From Streptococcus suis 10581 (GTDB lineage: Bacteria; Bacillota; Bacilli; Lactobacillales; Streptococcaceae): a DNA stretch of 64,000 nucleotides. Shown here piece after piece: positions 22,525 through 31,641 of this stretch; position 1 is the first letter of the stretch, and the number at the start of each line of letters is the position of its first letter. The notes below the pieces were generated by a model. It saw only the letters and a program-made list of their open reading frames with translations. It was not told where the DNA came from and made no database searches. A program made the translations under genes and the position numbers. The stretch is from assembly GCA_000440235.1 (NCBI GenBank), contig ALKQ01000004.1, positions 45,254 to 109,253 on the forward strand, written 5' to 3'.

Positions 22525-23322
22525 ATGAAAACGGAATACGTATTTTGTGTGGACTCTGATGGTTGCGCCATGGACACCATGACCTACAAACATAAACTCT
22601 TTTTCGGCCCCTTGGCTGCGGAAGTTTTTGGTGTTGAAGATAAAGAACCGTTTTTAGCTGAATGGAATCGAGTTAATCTCTACTCACGAGAACGTGGCAT
22701 TAACCGCTTTGTAGGCTTGGTTAAAGGTCTAGAATTTGCAGGTGTGACTGGTATAGACAACTTGAAAAATTGGGTCGCGACCACAGATTCTTTGTCAAAT
22801 GCTTCTCTTGAAAGATTGATAGAGGAGCAGCCGTCAAAAGACTTGGAATTAGCCTTAAAATGGTCCAATCAGGTCAATCAAGCCATTAAGCAGTATAGCG
22901 GTCCTGTTTTAGCCTTCATCGGCGTTCACAAGGGCTTGGAAAAATTGAGCCAGTTAGGAAAAGTCTACGTGGTTTCTTCTGCTAATAAGGAAGCAGTAGA
23001 AGAAGAGTGGACAGACCAAGGTTTGATGGACTATGTTACAGAATTGTACTGTCAAGACCGTGGTAAGAAAGAAGATGTCATCAAACTGTTAATAGAGGAA
23101 GGGTATTGTCCTGATAAGATTATGATGATTGGTGACTCGCCTGGTGATTTGAAGGCGGCGGAACTCAATAATGTCCACTTCTATCCTATTTTAGTAGGAC
23201 AAGAGATGCAATCTTGGGCAGATTTGACAGAAACGATTGCAGATGAATTTGCTCATCAAGCATTCACAGATGAGAAAGAAACAGAATTGATACAGGCATT
23301 TTGGAATAATTTAGACGACTAG
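22525..23322 (+). CDS. HAD-superfamily hydrolase in the uronate operon
   Basis: Predicted phosphatase of 265 residues. HAD motif I is CVDSDGCAMDTMT (nucleophile Asp near residue 9), motif II is around VVSSANKEAVEEE and motif IV is MIGDSPGDLKAAE. The variant after motif I (DGCAMDT) differs from the usual DGTL, a sign of a specialised subfamily. Substrate unknown; the location suggests dephosphorylation of a stalled sugar or uronate phosphate (inference). Two adjacent ATGs overlap the uxuB stop; the second has better spacing to AGGAG. Confidence 0.8.
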   Translation: MKTEYVFCVDSDGCAMDTMTYKHKLFFGPLAAEVFGVEDKEPFLAEWNRVNLYSRERGINRFVGLVKGLEFAGVTGIDNLKNWVATTDSLSNASLERLIEEQPSKDLELALKWSNQVNQAIKQYSGPVLAFIGVHKGLEKLSQLGKVYVVSSANKEAVEEEWTDQGLMDYVTELYCQDRGKKEDVIKLLIEEGYCPDKIMMIGDSPGDLKAAELNNVHFYPILVGQEMQSWADLTETIADEFAHQAFTDEKETELIQAFWNNLDD

Positions 23323-23328
23323 AGAAGG

Positions 23329-23358
23329 GCTAGAGGCGCTATGCCCTCTAGCTTTTTT
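23329..23358 (+). terminator. hairpin with T-run between HAD and first GH3 gene
   Basis: GCTAGAGG/CCTCTAGC stem (23329-23336, 23345-23352), 8-nt loop, then TTTTTT. The GH3 ribosome site (GGAGG) starts right at the end of the T-run. This likely attenuates rather than isolates the GH3 pair, since no promoter is visible after it. Confidence 0.75.
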
Positions 23359-23368
23359 GGAGGCAAAC

Positions 23369-25159
23369 ATGACACATTTAGTAGATTTACGGAAGAAACC
23401 TTACAGCCTTGATGAAGAGGCTATTTCTTGGATTGAAGAAACCATTGCTCAGATGACCTTGGATGAAAAAATCGGTCATCTCTTTGTTAATATGGGTAGC
23501 CAGCGGACGGAAGACTATCTGACTGGAGTATTAAATGATTATAAGATTGCTGCTGTTCGTTACAATCCTGGACCTGCTGCAGATATTTGGGAGCAAAACT
23601 ATATTTTGCAGACCAAGTCTAAGATTCCCCTTTTGATTGCAGCCAATACCGAATCTGGTGGGAATGGCGCCGTTACGGACGGAACGAAAATTGGGGATGA
23701 AATCAAGATTGCTGCGACAGCCAATCCCCGCTATGCTTATGAAATGGGGAAAGTTGCAGGACTTGAAGCAGCTGCAGTAGGCTGCAATGCCTCCTTTGCA
23801 CCGATTATGGACCTCAGCCGTAATTGGCGCAATCCAATCATTGCAAACCGAACATGGGGAGCAAATGTAGACCAAGTCATTGAATTATCCAAAGAATACA
23901 TGCGTGGGATTATGGAACACGGCATTGTGCCGTTTGCTAAGCATTTCCCAGGCGATGGTATTGATGAACGTGACCATCATCTCTCTTTTGCTTCGAATCC
24001 CATGACCAAGTCTGAATGGATGGAAACATTTGGACGGATTTACGGTGAGATGGCTGATGCAGGTCTTCCAGGTATCATGGCTGGACACATTCATTTGCCA
24101 AATGTTGAGAAAGAAATGCATCCAGAACGTGAATTGGATGACATGTTGCCAGCTTCGCTGAATAAAACCCTCTTGGATGAATTGCTTCGTGGAGAGTTAG
24201 GTTACAATGGTGCCATCGTCACAGATGCCAGTCACATGATTGGTATGACAGCTTCTATGTCCCGTCGTGAGCTATTGCCTACAGCTATTGAGGCAGGATG
24301 TGATCTTTTCCTTTTCTTCAATGATCCAGAAGAAGATTTGCGATGGATGAAAGAAGGATTGGAAAATGGTCTGCTTTCTGAGGAACGCCTCCATGATGCT
24401 CTTCGTCGTACCTTGGGCTTGAAAGCTAAACTCGGTCTTCACTTGTTTGAAGGTCGTCGTCAGGAAATCATGTTGCCAAAAGAAGAAGCGCTGGCTTTGA
24501 TTGGTAGAGATGAGGCGAAACAGCTTGCAAAAGAAGTAGCTGACAAGGCGATTACCCTGGTAAAAGCCAAACAAGAAGGAATTTTCCCCGTCAATCCAGA
24601 ACGCTACAAACGTATTTTGTTGGTCGAAGTGGATGGCTATAAGGGTGGTTTTGGTGCCATGATCAATGCTGGCAAGAAGAGAGCAGCCGATACGCTGAAA
24701 GAATTATTAGAAGCTCGAGATCACCAAGTATCTATCTGGGAAAATACAGAAGCACGGATTGCTAAATTACCAGAAGAAGAAAGACCAGCAGCGATTGCGA
24801 ATGTCTATGCTTCCAAGCGTCCAATTGCGGAAATCACAGATAACTATGATTTGATTATCAATTTAGTTGATGTCAACTCAGGAGGGACAACTCAGCGGAT
24901 TATTTGGCCAGCTGCTAAGGGAACACCAGACCAGCCTTTCTATGTTCACGAAATTCCAACCATTGTTGTCTCTGTTCAGCACCCATTTGCACTTGCGGAT
25001 ATGCCACAGGTTGCAACCTATATCAATGCCTACGATGGCTTGCCTGTCACTTTAGAAGCCTTGGTTGCCAAACTAGCAGGAGAGTCAGCCTTTACAGGAC
25101 TATCGCCTGTTGATGCCTACTGTGGTTTGCTAGATACACGTATTTGGCGCGGAAAATAA
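23369..25159 (+). CDS. GH3 glycoside hydrolase, NagZ-like beta-N-acetylhexosaminidase (paralogue 1)
   Basis: Predicted cytosolic retaining exo-glycosidase, 596 residues, no signal peptide. The TIM barrel carries KHFPGDGIDERDHH at 181-194, where D192 and H194 form the Asp-x-His acid/base dyad of NagZ-type GH3 enzymes. VTDASHMIGM near residue 286 holds the probable nucleophile Asp. A C-terminal sandwich domain follows from about residue 385. The dyad points to an N-acetylhexosaminide substrate, in keeping with glucuronate-hexosamine oligosaccharides; a phosphorylase activity is also possible. It begins MTHLVDLRKKPY, nearly the same as its neighbour. Confidence 0.85.
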   Translation: MTHLVDLRKKPYSLDEEAISWIEETIAQMTLDEKIGHLFVNMGSQRTEDYLTGVLNDYKIAAVRYNPGPAADIWEQNYILQTKSKIPLLIAANTESGGNGAVTDGTKIGDEIKIAATANPRYAYEMGKVAGLEAAAVGCNASFAPIMDLSRNWRNPIIANRTWGANVDQVIELSKEYMRGIMEHGIVPFAKHFPGDGIDERDHHLSFASNPMTKSEWMETFGRIYGEMADAGLPGIMAGHIHLPNVEKEMHPERELDDMLPASLNKTLLDELLRGELGYNGAIVTDASHMIGMTASMSRRELLPTAIEAGCDLFLFFNDPEEDLRWMKEGLENGLLSEERLHDALRRTLGLKAKLGLHLFEGRRQEIMLPKEEALALIGRDEAKQLAKEVADKAITLVKAKQEGIFPVNPERYKRILLVEVDGYKGGFGAMINAGKKRAADTLKELLEARDHQVSIWENTEARIAKLPEEERPAAIANVYASKRPIAEITDNYDLIINLVDVNSGGTTQRIIWPAAKGTPDQPFYVHEIPTIVVSVQHPFALADMPQVATYINAYDGLPVTLEALVAKLAGESAFTGLSPVDAYCGLLDTRIWRGK

Positions 25160-25169
25160 GGAGGAAAAG

Positions 25170-26894
25170 ATGCCTAGATTAGTTGATTTGCGGAAGAAAC
25201 CCTATTGTTTGAATGAAGAGCAGATTGCTTGGATAGAAAATACCTTGGCTCATCTGACTGATGAAGAAAAAATCGGTCAATTGTTTGTCAATCTATTCTT
25301 CTTCGGAGGGGATGCCTTTAGTGGAAATAATCTGAGTAATCAGGAATTGATGAACCGATACCATATAGGTGGAGCCCGTTATATGAATGGCAGTCCAGAA
25401 CAGGTACAAGGACTGATTAACGAGTTGCAAAGCTATTCAAAAATACCTCTCTTGGTTGCAGCGAACTGTGACTCAGGTGGAGATGGGGCTGTGAAAGGCG
25501 GAACCTATATTTCCTCAGGCGCTCAATCGGAAGCCAGTCGGGATCCTCGTATTCCCTACCTAGCAGGTCTCGTATCTGCGCGCGAGGAGACTGCATTAGG
25601 TGTTAATGTCAACTTTGATCCTTGCGTGGACATTGTTCAGAACTGGCACAATACGATTGTCAATACCAGAGCCTACGGCACAAATGCGGATGATGTTATT
25701 GCCTATACCAGTGCCTATCTAGAAGGATTGACTGCTGAAAGAGATGTTATTCAATGCATCAAGCATTTCCCAGGAGATGGTACAGAAGAACGTGATCAGC
25801 ATCTAGTCCTCGGTGTCAATGAGCTCTCTCCAGAAGAATGGGACAAGAGCTTTGGTCGTGTCTATCGTCATCATATTGAAGCTGGTGTTGAGATGATTAT
25901 GGCGGGTCATATAGCCTTGCCATATTACCAACAACGACTCAATCCAACTTTGAAGGATGAAGACGTTTTGCCCGCAACACTGGCTCCTGAATTGATTCAA
26001 GATTTATTGAAAGAAAAACTGGAATTCAATGGTTTGGTCATAACAGATGCCAGCCACATGTTGGGGATGACAGCAGCCATGCGTCGTGAAGACTACGTAC
26101 CTGCAGCCATTGCTGCGGGTTGTGATATGTTCTTATTCTTCAATAACTTAGAAGAAGATTTTGAATTTATGCTCAATGGCTACCGCAAGGGAGTGATTAC
26201 TGAAGAACGCCTTCATGATGCTCTCCGTCGCATTTTAGGTCTGAAAGCCAAACTCAATCTGCATATCAAGCAAGCGGAAGGAACCTTACTAAAATCAGCT
26301 GATGAATTGGCTATTATCGGCTGTGAAGAACACTTGGCTTGGCAACGTGAAGCAGCAGATAAAGGAATTACGCTGTTGAAAGATACACAGAAAAATCTTC
26401 CGATCAGTCCAGAAACCCATCGCAGAATCCGTTTGTATTACCTAGAAGGTGAAAAAGAAGGGATTATGGCGGCAAGTACAGAAGTGGTTGATAACCTTAA
26501 AGCTGCCTTGGAAGCGCGTGGTTATGAAGTGACTGTCAATGATGGTACGACTCGAATCAAAGGTAAAACACTGCAATACCGAGAAGAAGTTGATTTAGCC
26601 TTGACTGTTGCCAATGTTATTGGATATGGAGCGCAGAATAATTACCGTATCCAGTGGAAAACGGCCATGTCCAATGAAGTTCCTTGGTATGTACATGAAG
26701 TTCCAACCATTTTCGTTTCACTAAACTATACAACTCACCTTCACGATGTTACCATGGTCAAAACTGCTATCAATGCCTACCATCATAATAAAAACACGAT
26801 TGAATCTCTCCTTGATAAATTAGAAGGAAAAGATGACTTCTATGGTGTGCCAAATGAGAATGTTTGGACCAATAAATGGCAGGCAAAACTATAA
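25170..26894 (+). CDS. GH3 glycoside hydrolase, NagZ-like (paralogue 2)
   Basis: Second cytosolic GH3 enzyme, 574 residues, 10 nt after the first. The N-terminus MPRLVDLRKKPYCLNEEQIAW parallels paralogue 1 closely, so the two arose by tandem duplication and have since diverged. The dyad is D199-x-H201 in KHFPGDGTEERDQH and the nucleophile motif is VITDASHMLGMT. Loops after residue 40 (LFFFGGDAFSGNN) and the substrate-facing CDSGGDGAVKG differ from paralogue 1, suggesting a different linkage or chain length. Ribosome site AAGGAGG. Confidence 0.85.
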   Translation: MPRLVDLRKKPYCLNEEQIAWIENTLAHLTDEEKIGQLFVNLFFFGGDAFSGNNLSNQELMNRYHIGGARYMNGSPEQVQGLINELQSYSKIPLLVAANCDSGGDGAVKGGTYISSGAQSEASRDPRIPYLAGLVSAREETALGVNVNFDPCVDIVQNWHNTIVNTRAYGTNADDVIAYTSAYLEGLTAERDVIQCIKHFPGDGTEERDQHLVLGVNELSPEEWDKSFGRVYRHHIEAGVEMIMAGHIALPYYQQRLNPTLKDEDVLPATLAPELIQDLLKEKLEFNGLVITDASHMLGMTAAMRREDYVPAAIAAGCDMFLFFNNLEEDFEFMLNGYRKGVITEERLHDALRRILGLKAKLNLHIKQAEGTLLKSADELAIIGCEEHLAWQREAADKGITLLKDTQKNLPISPETHRRIRLYYLEGEKEGIMAASTEVVDNLKAALEARGYEVTVNDGTTRIKGKTLQYREEVDLALTVANVIGYGAQNNYRIQWKTAMSNEVPWYVHEVPTIFVSLNYTTHLHDVTMVKTAINAYHHNKNTIESLLDKLEGKDDFYGVPNENVWTNKWQAKL

Positions 26895-26899
26895 AACTA

Positions 26900-26932
26900 A
26901 ACTCCTTTCTATCCTAGATAGAGGGAGTTTTT
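26900..26932 (+). terminator. terminator of the glucuronide locus
   Basis: Stem between AACTCCTTTCTATC and GATAGAGGGAGTT with one bulged T, CTA loop, followed by TTTTTC. Confidence 0.75.
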
Positions 26933-26945
26933 CTAGGGATATTTA

Positions 26946-26974
26946 TTGCCAAACTTTCTTCTTTTTGATAAAAT
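26946..26974 (+). promoter_or_regulatory. promoter of the pheS T-box transcript
   Basis: TTGCCA (26946-26951), 17 bp, TAAAAT (26969-26974). Expected transcription start near 26981, about 370 nt upstream of pheS. Confidence 0.7.
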
Positions 26975-26980
26975 ATTCTT

Positions 26981-27340
26981 AATTGAATAGAAGTCTGTGA
27001 GACTAGTACACCTATGGAAACTGTCCAGGGAGTTGAGCCGTGACTGCAAGCTCAATCAGTGAAAGTTGGTCGAATTCACTCACACAAGGACTTAGAACCT
27101 GTATTCACAGTTCAGCACTTCCATCTAAGGCTAGTTTTTCAGCTACTCATCGTTAGTTTTTTTCAAAATACAGTCAGTATTCCCTCAAAAAACAGCCTTG
27201 ATTAGCGGAAAACCATCTCTTATGTGCAAGCTCTTCACTTGTGAATACAGGTTCATAGAACTAAGGTCTGCCTAGCAGATGAAAACGGATGGTACCGCGT
27301 GACAACGCTCCGATACGAGTGGTGTCATGCGTTTTTTTAT
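26981..27340 (+). ncRNA. T-box riboswitch leader for pheS, with enlarged central domain
   Basis: tRNA-sensing leader. The T-box core GATGGTACCGCG is at 27288-27299. A terminator follows: stem 27296-27304 with 27323-27331, then seven T. Stem I closes by AAGTC/GACTT and TGTGAG/CTCACA (about 26990-27092). The likely specifier is TTC at 27075-27077 (followed by A), a Phe codon, matching the pheS target. Between stem I and the T-box lies a large insert closed by a perfect 15-bp inverted repeat (27095-27109 with 27240-27254), enclosing 130 nt with further internal hairpins. Uncharged tRNA-Phe should favour the antiterminator. Confidence 0.9.
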
Positions 27341-27350
27341 TGGAGGAATT

Positions 27351-28394
27351 ATGTCAAACATTGAACAACAGTTGGCTGAATTAAGCCAAACGACACTAGA
27401 AAAGTTAAAAGAAATCCAGCACCAAGGAGAAAAAGAACTACAAGAACTGCGTGTTGCGGTTTTGGGTAAAAAAGGGTCTTTGACGGACTTGTTGAAAGGC
27501 TTGAAAGACCTATCTAACGAAATGAAACCAATCGTTGGTAAGCAAGTCAATGAAGTGCGTGATGTGCTGACGGCTGCTTTTGAAGAAACAGCTCAGAAGG
27601 TTGCGGCAGCGAAAATTCAACAGCAATTAGCTTCAGAAACCATTGATGTGACCTTGCCAGGTCGTCAGGTCAAGGTCGGAAAACGTCATGTCTTGACCCA
27701 AACTTCTGAGGAAATCGAAGATATTTTCTTGGGCATGGGCTTCCAAATCGTTGACGGATTTGAAGTGGAAAAAGACTACTACAACTTTGAGCGCATGAAT
27801 TTGCCAAAAGACCACCCGGCGCGTGATATGCAGGATACCTTCTACATCACCGAAGAAATCCTTATGCGGACCCATACGTCGCCTGTTCAGGCACGTACCA
27901 TGGACCAGCATGATTTCTCAAAAGGTGCCTTGAAGATGATTTCGCCTGGACGTGTTTTCCGTCGTGATACGGATGATGCGACCCACAGCCACCAGTTCCA
28001 CCAGATTGAAGGTTTGGTTGTTGGTGAAAATGTATCCATGGGCGATCTCAAAGGTACGCTTGAAATGATTATCAAGAAAATGTTTGGTGAAGAGCGTCAG
28101 ATTCGCCTGCGTCCATCATACTTCCCATTCACTGAGCCTTCTGTTGAGGTGGATGTTTCCTGCTTCAAGTGCGGTGGTGATGGCTGTAATGTATGTAAGA
28201 AAACAGGCTGGATTGAAATCCTCGGTGCCGGCATGGTCCACCCGCAAGTATTGGAAATGAGTGGCATTGACTCAACCAAGTACTCTGGCTTTGCCTTCGG
28301 TCTTGGTCAGGAACGTATTGCCATGCTTCGCTACGGTATCAATGACATTCGTGGTTTCTATCAAGGCGATGTACGATTCTCGGAGCAGTTTTAA
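27351..28394 (+). CDS. pheS: phenylalanyl-tRNA synthetase alpha subunit
   Basis: Class II synthetase catalytic subunit; charges tRNA-Phe as an (alpha-beta)2 tetramer with PheT. It is 347 residues: an N-terminal coiled coil (residues 1-85), motif 2 around [23 protein letters not shown] and motif 3 in [16 protein letters not shown] near the end. ATG 27351 (behind GGAGG) is chosen; the longer frame starts inside the terminator stem. Controlled by the T-box leader. Confidence 0.97.
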   Translation: MSNIEQQLAELSQTTLEKLKEIQHQGEKELQELRVAVLGKKGSLTDLLKGLKDLSNEMKPIVGKQVNEVRDVLTAAFEETAQKVAAAKIQQQLASETIDVTLPGRQVKVGKRHVLTQTSEEIEDIFLGMGFQIVDGFEVEKDYYNFERMNLPKDHPARDMQDTFYITEEILMRTHTSPVQARTMDQHDFSKGALKMISPGRVFRRDTDDATHSHQFHQIEGLVVGENVSMGDLKGTLEMIIKKMFGEERQIRLRPSYFPFTEPSVEVDVSCFKCGGDGCNVCKKTGWIEILGAGMVHPQVLEMSGIDSTKYSGFAFGLGQERIAMLRYGINDIRGFYQGDVRFSEQF

Positions 28395-28401
28395 CGTAGC
28401 A

Positions 28402-28688
28402 CTACTTAAGGCTGACAAAGTCAGCTCTTAAGTAGACGGAAATCGCTATTCTGCGACTTTCCTAGCTACCTTACTAGGATTTCAAGCGAAAAATATCGTT
28501 TCGCTTGAAATACCGTCGTAATTTAGGAAGTTTGTTAGGTGTTCAGTACGAGAAACGGTAGTCGCTATGGCGGTCTACCTACTCCCCTCACTAGTTCTAA
28601 GGTTGAAAAAAATGTCGTTTTCAACCTTAGAACGTCGTAACCACGGACGAGGAAGTGAAGGGAAATTGCTATTGAGCGACTTTCTTAG
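28402..28688 (+). repeat. tandem multi-hairpin repeat array between pheS and the GNAT gene
   Basis: This 320-nt gap has no gene. It holds six hairpins. Long arms: CTACTTAAG-type (28402-28416/28420-28435), TTTCAAGCGAAA/TTTCGCTTGAAA (28480-28491/28499-28510) and a perfect 16-bp stem (28594-28609/28618-28633). Short stems recur three times with matched base changes: GGAAA/TTTCC (28438-28462), GGTAG/CTACC (28557-28579) and GGAAA/TTTCT (28661-28685), each around a CGC/GCG- or GCT/AGC-type inner stem. The two longest arms are followed by GTCGTAA and then GGAAG. The unit repeats at 119 and 104 nt. No transposase or open frame is present. Confidence 0.8.
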
Positions 28689-28714
28689 TTCAAATAGAAA
28701 TGAGAGGCAATGAG

Positions 28715-29236
28715 ATGCAGATTGATCCTATACGTTTGGAAGAGGTTTCCGTTTTGCAGGAGCTGGCTAAGCAGACCTTTGCAGAGACCTTCGCTCACGA
28801 TAATGATCCAAAGGAGCTGGAGGCTTTCTTCGAGGAGGCTTATTCCGTGGAGGTTTTGACAAGGGAGTTGGCTGACCCCAATTGCCAGCATTATTTTCTG
28901 AGGATTGGTGATCAGGTGGCTGGTTATCTCAAGCTCAACCAAGGTTCTGCCCAGACGGAGCAGGAGTTGGAAAATGCCTTTGAAATCCAGCGTATCTATC
29001 TCTTGCAGGCTTTTCAAGGTCGCGGTCTTGGGAAGGTCTTGTTTGAATTTGCTTTGGAAAAAGCAGAGCAGTCTAGTTGTGACTGGGTCTGGCTGGGAGT
29101 TTGGGAACATAATTACAAGGCTCAGAAATTCTATTCCAAATACGGATTTGAAAAATTTGGCCAGCATGAATTTGCGGTCGGTGATAAGATTGATGTGGAT
29201 TGGCTACTGAAACGGCCTTTGCACCAGAAAGGATAA
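28715..29236 (+). CDS. GNAT-family N-acetyltransferase (PaiA-like)
   Basis: Acetyl-CoA-dependent N-acetyltransferase of 173 residues. The acyl-CoA loop is in [19 protein letters not shown] (Q-x-x-G-R-G-x-G, near residue 97), and the C-terminal [20 protein letters not shown] is the usual GNAT motif B. The N-terminus ([15 protein letters not shown]) resembles polyamine acetyltransferase PaiA; the substrate is not certain. It sits between pheS and pheT, an arrangement I recall from other streptococci, and is 1 nt from pheT. ATG 28715 is preferred over 28700 because GAGAGG lies 7 nt upstream of it. Confidence 0.88.
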   Translation: MQIDPIRLEEVSVLQELAKQTFAETFAHDNDPKELEAFFEEAYSVEVLTRELADPNCQHYFLRIGDQVAGYLKLNQGSAQTEQELENAFEIQRIYLLQAFQGRGLGKVLFEFALEKAEQSSCDWVWLGVWEHNYKAQKFYSKYGFEKFGQHEFAVGDKIDVDWLLKRPLHQKG

Positions 29237-29237
29237 T

Positions 29238-31637
29238 ATGTTAGTAAGTTACAAATGGTTAAAAGAACTGGTTGACTTTGATGCGACAAGTCATGACTTG
29301 TCTGAAAAAATGTCAACAACAGGAATTGAAGTAGAAGGGGTTGAGCAAAAGAGTGCTGGCCTTTCTAAGTTAGTTGTCGGTCAGGTTGTGTCTGCTGAGC
29401 CAATTCCAGATACCCACCTCAATATTTGTCAGGTAAATGTGGGCGAAGCAATCACGCAAATTGTTTGCGGTGCTCCGAATGTCAAGGCTGGCATCAAGGT
29501 GATCGTCGCTCTGCCGGGTGCGCGTATCGCTGGCAACTACAAGATCAAGAAAGGCAAAATCCGTGGAGTCGAGTCCTTGGGTATGCTCTGCTCATTGAGC
29601 GAAATCGGCGTGTCCGACTCTGTGGTGCCAAAGGTCTATGCGGATGGCATCTACCACCTGCCAGAAGATGCGGTCGTGGGTGAGCCAGTCTTTTCATATC
29701 TTGACCTCGACGATGAGATTATTGAGTTGTCCATCACACCAAACCGTGCCGACGCCCTCTCTATGCGTGGTGTGGCTCACGAAGTGGCAGCTATCTATGA
29801 CAGCAAGGTCAACTTCAAGCCGGTAGTCTTGGAGGAAAGTGGCAAGAAGGCCAGCGATGTGATTGAAGTGGCCATTGAGTCAGACAAGGTGACTGCCTAC
29901 ACAGCTCGTGTCATTGAAAATGTGACCATCGCACCGAGCCCACAGTGGTTGCAAAACCTGCTTATGAACGCAGGTATTCGCCCGCTCAACAATGTGGTGG
30001 ACATCACCAACTACATCTTGCTCTACTTCGGTCAGCCAATGCATGCCTTTGACTTTGACAAGTTTGATGGCAAGAAAATCGTGGCTCGTCAGGCAAAAGA
30101 GGGTGAGAACTTGGTAACCCTTGACGGCGAAGAACGTGACTTGATTGCTGATGACATCGTCATTTCCGTTGGGGACAAGGCGGTTGCTCTCGGTGGTGTC
30201 ATGGGTGGTGCCAACACAGAGATTGACAATAGCTCTAAGACCGTCGTGCTGGAAGCGGCCCTCTTTGACGGCAAGTCTATCCGCAAGACCTCAGGTCGCC
30301 TCAATCTTCGCTCTGAGTCCTCATCTCGCTTTGAAAAAGGCATCAACGTAGCGACCTTGACGGAAGCTATGGACACAGCCGCTGCTATGATTGCGGAGCT
30401 GGCTGGCGGTCAGGTCTTGTCTGGCATCGTTTCTGCGGGCAGCGTGGACACTTCGGACGTCCCAGTCACAGCGACTATTGATTACGTTAACCGCTCGCTC
30501 GGGACCAACCTCGACTATGCCCAAATCGCAGACATTTTCCGTCGTTTAGGTATGGAAACAACTGGCGATGCAAGTCAGTTTACAGTCGCAGTACCACGTC
30601 GCCGTTGGGACATTCGCATTCCAGCAGACTTGGTAGAGGAAATCGCTCGTATTTATGGTTACAATAATCTGCCGACCACTCTTCCGAGAGAGGATGGAAC
30701 AGCAGGCGAGTTGACCCTGACCCAGAACATCCGTCGCCAAGTTCGTAGCCTGGCTGAAGGTGCAGGTCTGACAGAAATCATTTCTTACGCCTTGACAACG
30801 CCTGAAAAGGCTGTGGAGTTTGCGGCTCGTCCAACCACTGTGACCGAACTCATGTGGCCAATGACTGTTGACCGCTCTGCCCTTCGTCAGAACATGGTGT
30901 CTGGTATGCTAGACACAGTTGCCTACAACGTAGCGCGTAAGAACAAGAACTTGGCTCTTTACGAAATCGGTAAAATCTTTGAACAGTCTGGCAATCCAAA
31001 AGAGGACCTGCCACAAGAAATCAATAAATTTGCCCTTGTTTTGACTGGTTTGGTAGCTGAGAAAGACTTCCAGACACCAGCTGTGCCAGTTGATTTCTTC
31101 CATGCCAAAGGGATTTTGGAAGCTATCTTTGGTCATTACAAGTTGGCAGTTGACTTTGTAGCGACTAGTGAGATTGCTGCCTTGCACCCAGGTCGGACAG
31201 CTGAAATCCATTTGAATGGGGCTGTGATCGGCTTTGTCGGTCAGGTACATCCTCAAACGGCTAAGGACTACGGTATTCCTGAAACCTATGTAGCTGAAAT
31301 CAATCTGGATGCGATTGAAGAAGCCCTCCAGCCTGCTCAGCTATTTACCGAAATCTCTAAATTCCCAGCGGTTAGCCGTGATATTGCTCTGCTTTTGAGC
31401 AGTGATGTCAAGCACCAGGATGTCCTGAATGCTATTGCTGGTGCGGGTGTGAAACGCTTGACCAAGGTGACCCTCTTTGATGTCTATGCGGGCAGCAATA
31501 TTGAGGCTGGTAAGAAGTCTATGGCTTATAACCTGACCTTCCAAAATCCTGCGGACAGCCTGACGGATGAGGAAGTGGCTAAGTACATGGAGAAAATCAG
31601 TAAGGCTTTGGTTGAGCTTGGTGCTGAGATTCGTTAA
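29238..31637 (+). CDS. pheT: phenylalanyl-tRNA synthetase beta subunit
   Basis: Large structural and editing subunit of PheRS. It is 799 residues: an N-terminal tRNA-binding OB domain (residues 40-150, with [20 protein letters not shown]), B3/B4 editing domain, B5, catalytic-like core, and a C-terminal anticodon-binding (FDX-ACB) domain beginning near residue 705 ([15 protein letters not shown]). The third base of codons is richer in G/C here than in neighbouring genes, common for synthetases. Ribosome site GAAAGGAT lies within the GNAT gene's end. Confidence 0.96.
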   Translation: MLVSYKWLKELVDFDATSHDLSEKMSTTGIEVEGVEQKSAGLSKLVVGQVVSAEPIPDTHLNICQVNVGEAITQIVCGAPNVKAGIKVIVALPGARIAGNYKIKKGKIRGVESLGMLCSLSEIGVSDSVVPKVYADGIYHLPEDAVVGEPVFSYLDLDDEIIELSITPNRADALSMRGVAHEVAAIYDSKVNFKPVVLEESGKKASDVIEVAIESDKVTAYTARVIENVTIAPSPQWLQNLLMNAGIRPLNNVVDITNYILLYFGQPMHAFDFDKFDGKKIVARQAKEGENLVTLDGEERDLIADDIVISVGDKAVALGGVMGGANTEIDNSSKTVVLEAALFDGKSIRKTSGRLNLRSESSSRFEKGINVATLTEAMDTAAAMIAELAGGQVLSGIVSAGSVDTSDVPVTATIDYVNRSLGTNLDYAQIADIFRRLGMETTGDASQFTVAVPRRRWDIRIPADLVEEIARIYGYNNLPTTLPREDGTAGELTLTQNIRRQVRSLAEGAGLTEIISYALTTPEKAVEFAARPTTVTELMWPMTVDRSALRQNMVSGMLDTVAYNVARKNKNLALYEIGKIFEQSGNPKEDLPQEINKFALVLTGLVAEKDFQTPAVPVDFFHAKGILEAIFGHYKLAVDFVATSEIAALHPGRTAEIHLNGAVIGFVGQVHPQTAKDYGIPETYVAEINLDAIEEALQPAQLFTEISKFPAVSRDIALLLSSDVKHQDVLNAIAGAGVKRLTKVTLFDVYAGSNIEAGKKSMAYNLTFQNPADSLTDEEVAKYMEKISKALVELGAEIR

Positions 31638-31641
31638 ACTT

